Below, in pieces: positions 55,651 through 64,000 of a DNA stretch of 64,000 nucleotides; position 1 is the stretch's first letter; each line of letters opens with the position of its first letter. Position numbers and translations under genes: made by a program. The notes below the pieces were generated by a model. The model was not told the DNA's origin, ran no database searches, and saw only the letters and a program-made list of their open reading frames with translations. The stretch is from NCBI RefSeq assembly GCF_002878395.1, contig NC_061118.1:93261148-93325147 (forward strand), in the 5' to 3' direction. The stretch comes from Capsicum annuum (taxonomy: Eukaryota; Streptophyta; Magnoliopsida; Solanales; Solanaceae).

Positions 55651-56900
55651 CATTTTGTCCTTAGCCAACTTGATGGTTCACCTTGATATTTTAGACCCTA
55701 GGAGGATTCTTGGTGGTTTTGAGGCAAGGTCTTTATTATTTGAGCAGATTCAGGATCGTCTATTTAAGGATAGAAAGCTTCTCTTTCTTCGTGATCAGGT
55801 GTGGAGTGGGGTGTTGAAAAGAGTTACCATTCTTTTTCTTTGTTTTTTGATATTTAATGGTTGTATTTGTAGTTCACAGAATGATGAGTTAATTCAGCTG
55901 ATTTTGCATGAGGCTCACAGCTCTCGATATTTTATTCACCCTGGCATAACCAAGATGTATAGAGATTTGAGACAGTATTATTAATAGAGTGGAATAAAGA
56001 GAGGTATGGCAGACTTTGTATCTCATTGTATATGTTATCAATAGGTAAATACCGATCATTCACGACCCGGTGGACTGTCTCAGAGGTTGCCTATTCCCGA
56101 GTGGAAATGGGAGTGAATTACTATGAATTTTAGTGGTTTGCCTCATACTTCCTGTGGTTCTGATGGTATTTGGGTAATTATAGATCATTTGACCAAGTCA
56201 GTATATTTCATTCCTATTCATATAGTCCTTTATTGCTGAGTGGTTGGCTCGTATTTATGTTCAGGAGATAGTTCATTTGCATAGTTTGCCCATTTCTATC
56301 ATTATAGACCGTGGTTATGTATTCACCTAGAGATTTTGGAGAGATTTTTAGGAGGAGTTATGTACCTAGGTGGATCTTAGTACAACCTTTCATCCATAGA
56401 TAGATGGCCAGTCAGACCGGACTATTCAGGTTCTTAAAGATATGCTCCGAGCCTATGTTATGGATTTTGGATGCCGGTGGGAGCAACACTTAACCTTGGC
56501 AGAATTTTCTTGTAACAGTAGTAATCATTCGAGTATTGAGATAGTAACTTTTATTCTTTATATGGTCGGAGGTATCATTCTCCATTAGTGGTTTGAAACT
56601 TCCTAGGTTAGACCCCATAGTATTGATTTCCTTTATTAGTCGTTGGATAGAGTTAGGGTAATTCAGGAACGGTTGAGAACAACTTAAAGTAGGAAGGAGG
56701 CCTATGTAGATAATAGGTTTTGTGCTTTGAGATTTGGAAATTGTGATTATGTATTCATCCGTATATAGCCCATGAAGGGTGTGATAAAGTATAAGAGGAA
56801 AGGCAATCTCAGTCCTGGATATATTGACCTTTAGAGATTTTTTGCATCATTGGTGAGGTGGCTTATGAGTTAGATCTACCTCCAGATTTTTCCTATTGTC
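55651..56900 (+). pseudogene. ChrC integrase
   Basis: The open part 55655-55984 ends with LILHEAHSSRYFIHPGITKM-YRDLRQYY, the His part of the zinc-binding domain. CICYQQ near 56025 has lost one Cys of the CxxC pair. The core reads ITMNFSGLP near 56115 (Asn for the first catalytic Asp), IIIDRGYVFT near 56300 (second Asp kept) and DGQSDRTIQVLKDMLRAYV near 56400 (Asp where the Glu is expected). WEQHLTLAEFSCNSSNHSS follows, and then the degraded C-terminal domain to about 56900. Frameshifts near 56210 and 56540 and many stops are present. Confidence 0.88.
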
Positions 56901-57165
56901 CATCTAGTTTTCCATGTCTCCATATTACAGCAGCACATTCCTGATCTGTCTCATGTGCTTAAATAGGACTCAGTCCAATTGGATGAGAATTTGACCATTG
57001 TAAAAGAGCATATGCTTATATTGGCTAGTGATATAAGGCGGTTAAGCACAAGAGATATTCCTATATTTAAGGTTCAGTGGAAGCACCACCCAGTGGAGAA
57101 GGCCACTTGGGAGATGGAGAGCGAGATATAGGCCCAGTATCCTCACCTGTTCAAGACTTCAGGTA
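56901..57165 (+). pseudogene. ChrC chromodomain tail
   Basis: Residues ASDIRRLSTRDIPIFKVQWK, then HHPVEKATWEMESEI-stop-AQYPHLF (57030-57150) form the chromodomain-type C-terminus. The Trp and Glu-rich end is well kept. The 3' LTR begins shortly after the end of this frame. Confidence 0.85.
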
Positions 57166-57808
57166 CATCCTAATCTTTAGGTCATTTTTCATATCTCTGG
57201 TTATTTTCACTGTTAGAGTTTTTCATAGTTTCCCGAAATCATTTATTACTTGAGGGACTGATAATTTGGTTACTGGAAAGTTCGTTTGGTTTTTGAAGTC
57301 AATTCCTCATTATGAAGTCTTTGTTGGTTCCAAATGGCCATCGAGCTTAAACTTTAGTAGAACGATCTCATGCAAATTTTGACAATGAATTAGCTTCAGA
57401 ATGTCAATTTTAAGGTAGGTAGACCTTTGGTTCAAGTCTCGAGGAACAAAACTTATTTTGAACGATAGGTAAAAAATTTAAGAAAATGAAATATATCTGT
57501 AGGACACATATTTGGTAAAAATAACCTTGGATGGAAAAATATAATGTGCCATCATGTCCGAAACATCGAATTTGTATGGTTACATAATCTATTTGCATAT
57601 AAGGTATTCCAAATGAATCCCGAGGGAATGACGGAAACATGGAGATTTTCCAAGTTTTCAACTGCTATTTGGTGTGCTGGCGATCTCCATAAATTGTTGC
57701 GATCGTGACTTCTCATGTAGAGGATATAGTATGATAGCCAAGGCCTATCACGATCTGTGTGTGTAGGGCCAAGTTAGTGTGATTGTACACCTATAAGTCA
57801 CGATAGCT
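57166..57808 (+). repeat. ChrC 3' LTR, truncated by TandA
   Basis: Matches the first 640-670 bases of 48820-52320 and stops at 57808, where TandA begins. In the 5' LTR the equivalent site is near 49490 (AGTAACTGGTGAAGC). The remaining 2.8 kb may lie beyond the tandem array, outside the window. Confidence 0.83.
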
Positions 57809-58577
57809 GATACTAGAATAATCATGGATATGAACTTAAGAGAGAGTGTCTTGGACCAGAGACTTGGTGGAAGTATATGAAGTGAAAAGGAGCACCAAAA
57901 TGGACAACAAAACCATCCATATATAGCACTCCAAGGGATCCAACTTGAAGCCATTAATTAAAAGGCCTTTTTGGTCATTTCATATTACTTTTGTAATAAG
58001 TCTATAAATATACTAGTTTAGGTGTTTAGTTCTTTAGTTGATGATTATTGTAAGTCTTGAACATTTGAAACACCAAGTCTCTCCTTGAGGCACTAAACCG
58101 AAACATATAACTAGGATAGCATTCAAGGGTGGAATCTCTTGTAATTGCTTATTTGTTAGAAATGTTGGTGCTTGAGTGGCGGACTCCGCTCTTGTGTCAT
58201 CGTAAGAGTTAGGTGATTGTGTGTGTAGGTTTTAAGGGTCTTAAAGTTTAATATACTCTTTGATTCTTAAGATTTATACCACCTTTGTCTAGCTAGCTAT
58301 CCTTTTGTTTGTTGTCATCTTGTAGTAGTTCGTATCTTGTGTTGTAAATCGTGTGGTGTTTTCTTGTAATAACATTGTTGTTGCTCTTCATTGTTCATTA
58401 TATCGTGTTGTAACTTAGTTTGGTTGGCTGATTTTAGGGTCACCTACACCTTGTTAACTTGTCAAACTTGTATTCTTGTTCATGGCCGAAACTAGATCTC
58501 AAAGGGTCCTCGAATTGTTCCGTGTTAAGTGGAATGTTTTGGTGTCATATCGTGAATTCCGAGTCTATTCCATAGCA
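57809..58577 (+). repeat. TandA LTR 1
   Basis: From TGATACTAGAATAATC to CATAGCA, followed by the primer site. It is collinear with LTR 2 and LTR 3. A TATA box is at 58001. It contains the segment GTTGGTGCTTGAGTGGCGGAC (58163), present in LTR 3 and absent from LTR 2. Confidence 0.87.
58001..58010 (+). promoter_or_regulatory. TATA box of TandA LTR 1
   Basis: TCTATAAATA about 195 bases into the LTR. The same box is at 60401 in LTR 2, and it is changed to CAATAAATAG at 62771 in LTR 3. Position and conservation fit the core promoter of the element. Confidence 0.65.
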
Positions 58578-58578
58578 T

Positions 58579-58595
58579 TTGGTACCAGAGCAGGT
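58579..58595 (+). other. TandA primer binding site 1
   Basis: TTGGTACCAGAGCAGG right after LTR 1, close to the initiator-Met tRNA complement. Copies 2 (60930, TTGATACCATAGCAAGG) and 3 (63351, TTTGTAATAGTGAAAGG) are increasingly mutated. Confidence 0.78.
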
Positions 58596-59270
58596 CTTGT
58601 TGTGTTCCTACACTACCGATCTTGGGATCTTTTAGTCGAAAAAAAAAAATTAAAGTGTTCTTGTTCTTGGTCGAGTGTTCTTGTTGTTGGTGGTGTGTTT
58701 GGCCGAGATTTGTGTCTAGATTTTACTGTGTTTTGTTGTCTTAGTTTGTTTCTAGTGTTGGTTCTCTTTCTCATCAACACTTATTGAGTCTACCACCCAA
58801 GTAATTGAGCAAGCTTCGAGTTGTGGTGTGGTGTTAAGTGGATGGTTTTGTTATTGGTGGTGGTGGTGTTCACTTTTGTTCTTGTGTTGTGTTGAAGAAG
58901 TTGTTATTTGATGTTGAAGAGAGAAAAGAAGTAAAATAGTTTGTGTTTGAATTGAAAACCATTCCAAGACAACACCAAAGTAGTAAAAGAAAAAGAGACA
59001 TTCAAAAAGCATATTTACCAAAAAGAAGTAACAACACTTTCATGAATAGACAAAAAAGGAAAGAGACAAGGCTACTCCAAAAGGATGTTTTGCAAAAGAG
59101 TGAAAGTTGGTGAACAGTTGGTATAAGACTTTTTGACTCTTGAAAAGAGAGTCTAATATTTTATTCACCTACACCATAGACGAAAAATCTTCCTCAAAGG
59201 TGTAGTATTGAATATCAGACTCCTAGAACAAATTTTCTTCAACAACAATGTGTGTTTTGTCTTGTAGGTT
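58596..59270 (+). other. TandA leader 1
   Basis: Untranslated leader of about 680 bases, GTTCTTG-rich at first and then purine-rich (58915-59110). The frame open at 58476-58787 crosses the LTR end and primer site and is not kept in copies 2 and 3, so it is not called. Confidence 0.65.
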
Positions 59271-60065
59271 TGTGTGACCATTGTTGGTGTGTTGATTTTG
59301 TGAATCCGAATCTTGAAGGTAATTTCTTCCCCAAAATAAAAACCGTTTTGGCCCTCCTTGATGCTATATCCTGAGACATTGCTAGGTCGAATGTAAGTAT
59401 TGAAAAGATTGACCAGCTATGGTTCTATGATTGAGAGGTTGGATCATATGGAATGTAAAAGGAAATATCATGCCTATACTACTCGAATCCATATTTCCTC
59501 AAGTGGACATGACCAAAACACTTCCACCACCATTGCCCCCAAAACATTACCTTAAATGATCAATCCTCCAAGTCCACTACAAAATGGCATAAGCCAATCT
59601 TCCAATTACCCTCAAAACTGACACCTAAGTGTACCACCTCCGCCGCAATTTGATCAATTCCAACAAGAAGGACTTGGAAGCCAAATTTCTCAAGTAAAAC
59701 AGAACCCTCCCTTCCAAAACTACTTCACCAAAGGTGTCAACCTCCACCAAATCAAACTCTTTCCTTCCAAGATCCACTACTCCAAAACTGACTCGTCCTT
59801 ATAGAGAAACATGGAAGAGAGAAACATGAAGGATATGGAGTCTATAATGAGTCTTATATGATTGAAGAAGAGTTTAGAGGAATACATAGGATCCAAGGAG
59901 ATACCGAGGGAATGGAGGAAGAGTTTTTCCATGTAACCAACAAGGAACTCGCCACCAAGTAGAGATTTGGGAATCGAAATGGATGAGATTGAAGGAAAAT
60001 CTCAAGATGGAGAGGAATCCCGGGTTCAAAAAGAAGAAGCTGGCCTAGACTTGTGTTAATGAGAT
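59271..60065 (+). pseudogene. TandA Gag-like frame, copy 1
   Basis: In broken frames: NPNLEGNFFPKIKTVLALL, then DIARSNVSIEKID, MIERLDHMECKRKYHAYTTR, and a Pro/Gln-rich part LSVPPPPQFDQFQQEGLG, ISQVKQNPPFQNYF. This resembles the N-terminal part of a Gag with a short coiled-coil-like start. I do not see a capsid core, a zinc knuckle, a protease or RT. The reading ends near 60060. The assignment as Gag rests on position after leader and primer site and is moderate. Confidence 0.55.
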
Positions 60066-60208
60066 CCCATGTTCCTCATGCTCTTTGCAAACTGTTTTGG
60101 TGTCATCACATATTTTGTGGGTTCTTCTGAGTTGTTTATTTTAAGTGGCCAATTGAGCGAGGTCAAGCCATGAAGTTGTGCGCAAATTCCTCTCAAGATG
60201 GCGAGGAT
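60066..60208 (+). other. TandA 3' internal end and purine tract 1
   Basis: Ends CTCAAGATGGCGAGGATAA directly before LTR 2; the purine-rich GATGGCGAGGATAA is the probable plus-strand primer. The counterpart is CTCAACATGGAGAGAATAA at 62561-62578. Confidence 0.6.
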
Positions 60209-60928
60209 AATACAAGAATAATCACAGATATGAACTTAATCAAGTCCGTGTTGGACCTGACATATGGTGGATGCAAATGAAATGAAAAGGAGCACCTAAA
60301 TCGACACCAAAACCATCCTTAAATATCACTCCAAGGGAGCCTACTTGAAGCCATTCATTAAAGGGCCCTTTCGGTCATTTCACCTTACTTTTTTAAGAAG
60401 TCTATAAATAGACTAGTTTAGGTATTTAGTTCTTTAGTTGATGATTATTGTCAGTCTTGAACTTTTGAAACACCAAGTCTTCTCTCCATGAGGCACAAAA
60501 TGAAAACTCGTAGTTAGGATAGCATTCAAGGGTGGAATCTCCTGTGATTGCTTGTTTGTTTGAAACTTTTGTTGTGTAGGTGTTAAGGGTCTTAGATTAT
60601 AATATACTCTTTGGTTCTTAGGGTTTATACCACCTTTGTCTAGCTATCGATCCTTTTGTTTTTTATCATCTTGTAGTAGTTTGTATCTTGTCTTGTAAGA
60701 CGTATGGTGATGTCTTGTTATAACATTTTCATTGTTCTTTATTGTTCATTATATTGTGTTGTAACTTAGTTTGGTTGTCTTATTTTGGTGTCACCTACAC
60801 ATTATTAACTTGTCAAACTTGTATTCTTGTTCTTGGCCGAAACTAGATCTCAAAGGGTCCTCAATTTATGCCTTGTTGAGTGGACTATTTTGGTATCATA
60901 TCATAAATTCCTAGTATCTTCCATATCA
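60209..60928 (+). repeat. TandA LTR 2
   Basis: 720 bases, collinear with LTR 1 and LTR 3, but missing about 50 bases near 60560 that both others have. TATA box at 60401-60410. It serves as 3' LTR of copy 1 and 5' LTR of copy 2. Confidence 0.87.
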
Positions 60929-62577
60929 TTTGATACCATAGCAAGGCTGGTTATGTACCTACACTACCAATCTTAGGCTCTCTTAGTCAAAAAAAAAAAA
61001 TTAAAGTGTTCCTGTTCTTGGTCGAGTGTTTTTGTTGTTGTTGTTATGTTTGGCCGAGATTTGTATCTACATTTGAGTGTGTTTTATTGTCTTAGTTTAT
61101 TTCTAGTGTTGTTTATATTTATCCTCAACACTTATTGAGTCTACCACCCAAGTTCTTGAGCAAGATTTGAGTTGTGTTGTGGTGTTAAGTGGACGGCTTT
61201 GTTGGTGATGGTGGCGGTGTTCATCATCTGTTCTTGTGTTGTGTTAAAGAATTTGTTGTTTGATCTTGAAGAGAGAAAATAAGTATAATACTATGAGTTT
61301 GTCTTGAAAAAAACTACGAGACAACACATAAGTAGTAAAAGAAAAAGAGACATTCAAAAAGCATATTTTCCAAAAAGGAGTAACAAGACTTTCAAGAATA
61401 GACAAAAGAGGAAAGAGACAAGGCTACTCCTAAAGGATATTTTGCCAAAAGAGTGAAAGTTGGTGAAAATTTGGTAGAATAATTTTTTACTCTTGAAAAT
61501 AGAGTCTAAAATCTTGTTCACCTACACCATAGACGAAATATCTTCCTCAAAGGTGTAGTGTTGAATGTCAAAGTCTCGGAATAAATTTTCTTCAACAACA
61601 ACGTGTGTTTTGTCTTTTAGGTTTGTGCGATATTGTAGATTGTGGTTCAAATACTTGAATATTGTTGGTGTATTGATGTTGTGAATCCGAATATTGAAGG
61701 TAATTCTTTGGCCAAAATGAAAACCATTTTGGCCCTCATTAATGTTATGTCCCGAGACATTGCTAGGGTAAATGTAGGTCTTGAAAAGATTGACTCAGAT
61801 GTGGTTGCGATGATTGAGAGGTTGGATCATATGGAGAGTCAAAGAAACTCTCGTGCTTATATTCCTCGACTCCATGTTTCGTCAAGTGAGAATGACCAAA
61901 ACTCTTCCACCACCATGGCTCTGAAATATTTTCTCCAATGACTAATCCTCCAACACCACCACATAATGCCATAAGCCAAGCTTCAAATTACCCTTAAAAC
62001 TGAGACCTAAGTGTACCACCTCCTAAGAAATTTGATTAAGTACTTGGAAGCCAAATTCTCCACTAAAACAAAATCAACCCATCCAAGAACCACTTAACCA
62101 AAGGCATCAACATCCACCAAATCAAACTTCTCCCTTCCAAGCTCTTCTTCTCCAAAACCGACTCATCATATAGAGGAACATGGAAGAGAGAAACAAAAAG
62201 GATATGGTGTCTATGATGAGGCTTATATGATGGAAGACGAGTTTAGATGAATACATAGGATCAAAGGAGATACCAAGGGCATGGATGAAGAGTTTGTCCA
62301 TGGGACCAATAAGGAACCTGCCACCAAATTGAGATATAGGAATTGAAATGTATGAGATTGAAGGAAAATCACATGATGGAGAGGAAGCCAAGGTTCAAAA
62401 TAAAGAAGTTGGCCGAGACTTGTGTTAATGAGATCCCATGTTTCTCGTGTTCTTTGCAGACTATTTTGTTATCATCTCATATTTTGTAGGCTGTTTTGAG
62501 TGGTTTATTTGAAGTGGCCAATTGAGCGAGGTGAAGCCATGAATTTATTGGGAAATTACTCTCAACATGGAGAGAAT
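60929..62577 (+). pseudogene. TandA internal region, copy 2, with the best preserved Gag-like frame
   Basis: The leader runs to about 61640. The open frame 61642-61941 (99 codons) reads through NPNIEGNSLAKMKTILALIN, then VMSRDIARVNVGLEKIDSD, VVAMIERLDHMESQRNSRA and YIPRLHVSSSENDQNSS. The heptad-like spacing of Leu, Ile and Val suggests a short coiled coil, compatible with a Gag N-terminus. The copy 1 and copy 3 counterparts confirm the frame. After 61941 the Pro/Gln-rich continuation can be read only with a frame change, and the copy ends with the purine tract at 62561-62577. Confidence 0.6.
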
Positions 62578-63349
62578 AATACAAGAATAATCGCTGATAT
62601 GAACTTAATCGAGTGTGTGTTGGACCCTAAACTTAGTGGATTGAAATGAAGTGCAAAGGAGCAACTAAATGGACACCAAAACCGTCCATACATTGCACTC
62701 CAAGGGCGCCTACTTGAAGAAATTCAATAAAGGGCCTTTTTGGTCATTTCACCTTACTTTTTTAATAAGTCAATAAATAGAATAGTTTAGGTCTTTTGTT
62801 CTTTAGTTAATGATTAATGTAAGTCTTGAAATTTTGAAACACCAAGTCCTCTCTCCTTGAGGCAAAAAATCTAAACTTGTAACTTGGATAGCATTCAAGG
62901 GTGGAATCTCTTCTGATTGCTTGTTTATTATAAATGTTGGTACTTGAGTGGTGGACTCTGCTCTTGTGTCATCATAAGAGTTAGGTGTTTGTGTGTGTAG
63001 GTGTTAAGGGTCTTAGAGTTTAATATATTCTTTGGTTCTTAGGATTTATACGACCTTTGTCTAGCTATCTATCCTTTTGTTTGTTGTCATCTTGTAGTAG
63101 TTTGTATCTTGTGTTGTAAGTCATGTGGTGTTGTCTTGTTATAACATTACCATTGTTCTTAATTGTTCATTATACTGTGTTGTAACTTAGTTCGGTTGAC
63201 TAATTTTGGTGTCACCTAAACCTTGTTAACTTATCAAACTCGTATTCTTGTTCTTGGTCGAAACTTGATCTCAAAGGGTCATCAGTTTATGCCTTGTTGA
63301 GTGGACTATTTTTGTGTCACATCGTGAGTTCCTAGAATTTTCCATATCA
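62578..63349 (+). repeat. TandA LTR 3
   Basis: 772 bases, collinear with LTR 1 including the block missing from LTR 2. The TATA box is mutated (CAATAAATAG, 62771-62780). The following primer site is the most decayed of the three. Confidence 0.85.
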
Positions 63350-64000
63350 TTTTGTAATAGTGAAAGGTTGGTTGTGTTCCTAAACTACCGATCTTGGGCT
63401 CCCTTATATGAAAAATCAAAAAAAAATAAAAAGAGTTGAAGTGTTCTTGTTCTTGGTCAAGTATTCTTGTTATTGTTGTTGTATTTGTCTGAGATTTGTG
63501 TCTAAATTTGAGTGTTCTTCATTTTCTTTGTTAGTTTCTAGCGTTGGTTCTATTTCTCCTAAACACTTATTGAGTCTACTGCCCATGTTCTTGAGCAAAA
63601 TTCAAGTTGAGTTGTGGTGTTAAGTGAATGGTTTTGTTTTTTGTGGTAGTGGTGTTCATCTTCTATTCTTGTGCTGTGTTGAAGAAGTTGTTTGATCTTG
63701 AAGACCGAAATAAAGTATAAGACTTTGTGTTTGTTTTGAAAATAATTCCATGACAACACCAAAGTAGGGGGAAAAAGAGACATTCAAAAAGCATATTTAC
63801 CAAAAAGGAGTAACAACACTTACAAGAACAAACAAAAGAAGAAATAGACAACGCTACTCCAAAAGGATGTTTTGCCAAAAGAGTGAAAGTTGGTGAAAAG
63901 TTGGTAGAAGAATTTTTAATCTTGAAAAGAGAGTCTAAGATCTTATTCACCTACACTATAGCCAAAATATCTTCCTCAAAGGTGTAGTATTGAATATCAA
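63350..64000 (+). other. TandA internal region, copy 3 (cut by window end)
   Basis: Leader of the third unit, matching 58578-59215 and 60929-61560. The sequence stops before the Gag-like frame, so the number of units in the array is unknown. Confidence 0.75.

Larger units (their letters stand above)
48820..57808 (+). mobile_element. ChrC: chromovirus-type element with gag, pol and chromodomain remnants
   Basis: A plus-strand element with a long 5' LTR (about 48820-52320), primer site at 52323, gag, protease, RT with an internal duplication, an RNase H remnant, integrase, chromodomain and a 3' LTR (57166-57808) cut by TandA. The two LTRs are collinear over 640 bases, and LTRf (1-706) is a third copy. 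Lineage: chromovirus, probably Tekay/Del-like given the long LTR. No autonomous function remains. Confidence 0.87.
57809..64000 (+). mobile_element. TandA: tandem LTR-internal array of a gag-only element
   Basis: The pattern LTR, internal, LTR, internal, LTR, internal repeats with LTR starts at 57809, 60209 and 62578, i.e. periods of 2400 and 2369 bases, and runs off the window. The LTRs are about 770, 720 and 772 bases and the internal parts about 1.63 and 1.65 kb. Each LTR start shows TACAAGAATAATC or a close form, and each LTR is followed by an initiator-Met type primer site. The internal part carries only a leader and a degenerate Gag-like frame, so the element is non-autonomous. Shared LTRs between neighbouring units are best explained by unequal recombination between LTRs. 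Confidence 0.87.

Noticed and set aside
57410..57661. Minus-strand frame similar to pieces at 69-320 (plus) and 49199-49411 (minus)
   Set aside because: All three lie in the same place of the same LTR family. The likeness follows from DNA homology, and the frames open and close at different points.
58476..58787. Plus-strand open frame of 103 codons at the start of TandA
   Set aside because: It spans the LTR end, primer site and leader, and is broken in the second and third units at the same place.
1..64000. Host protein-coding, tRNA or rRNA genes
   Set aside because: I looked for extended frames with host-like domains, exon-intron patterns and tRNA-like cloverleaf words. Everything with protein similarity belongs to gag-pol of the retrotransposons. 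The tRNA-like words found are primer sites at LTR ends.

Overview
The window looks like repeat-dense, transcriptionally quiet plant DNA, most likely pericentromeric or other heterochromatin of a large-genome eudicot. The Ty3/gypsy families recall those of Solanaceae, but that family assignment is an inference from the style of the elements. I find no host gene, tRNA, rRNA, CRISPR array or bacterial feature. Almost every base between 1 and 64000 can be assigned to nested, decayed LTR retrotransposons, and every coding region is a pseudogene.

Names used here. LTRf (1-706, minus) is an LTR fragment. LARD-A (1202-25969, plus) is a non-coding LTR element whose 5' LTR is split by two Athila-type elements, AthA (2147-9496, minus) and AthB (9941-19607, minus). 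Its 3' LTR is cut at 25970 by ChrA (25970-45945, minus), a chromovirus-type element. ChrA is itself split by a second chromovirus, ChrB (29934-41051, minus). The RT of ChrB is split by a solo LTR, sLTR (34492-36633, plus), which belongs to the LARD-A LTR family. LARD-B (45946-48819, plus) is a second copy of the non-coding element. ChrC (48820-57808, plus) is a third chromovirus with gag, protease, RT, integrase and chromodomain remnants. TandA (57809-64000, plus) is a tandem LTR-internal-LTR-internal-LTR array of a small gag-only element that runs off the window.

The nesting can be read from the sequence. The three pieces of the LARD-A 5' LTR (1202-2146, 9497-9940, 19608-20450) add up to about 2.2 kb and are collinear with the uninterrupted copies at 23936-25969 and 34492-36633. 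AthB is flanked by TATTA duplications, sLTR by CTTAT, and ChrB by GAACC/GAAAC. Deepest-nested is youngest, so the order is LARD-A first, then AthA, AthB and ChrA, then ChrB inside ChrA, and finally sLTR inside ChrB.

The elements did not work together as a pathway. Each once encoded Gag for particle assembly, and a protease, reverse transcriptase/RNase H and integrase for copying and insertion. All are now disabled by stops, frameshifts, internal deletions and many G-to-A or C-to-T type changes, including Asp-to-Asn at catalytic positions. Coordinates of LTR ends are given to within a few bases. Boundaries of degenerate protein remnants are approximate.
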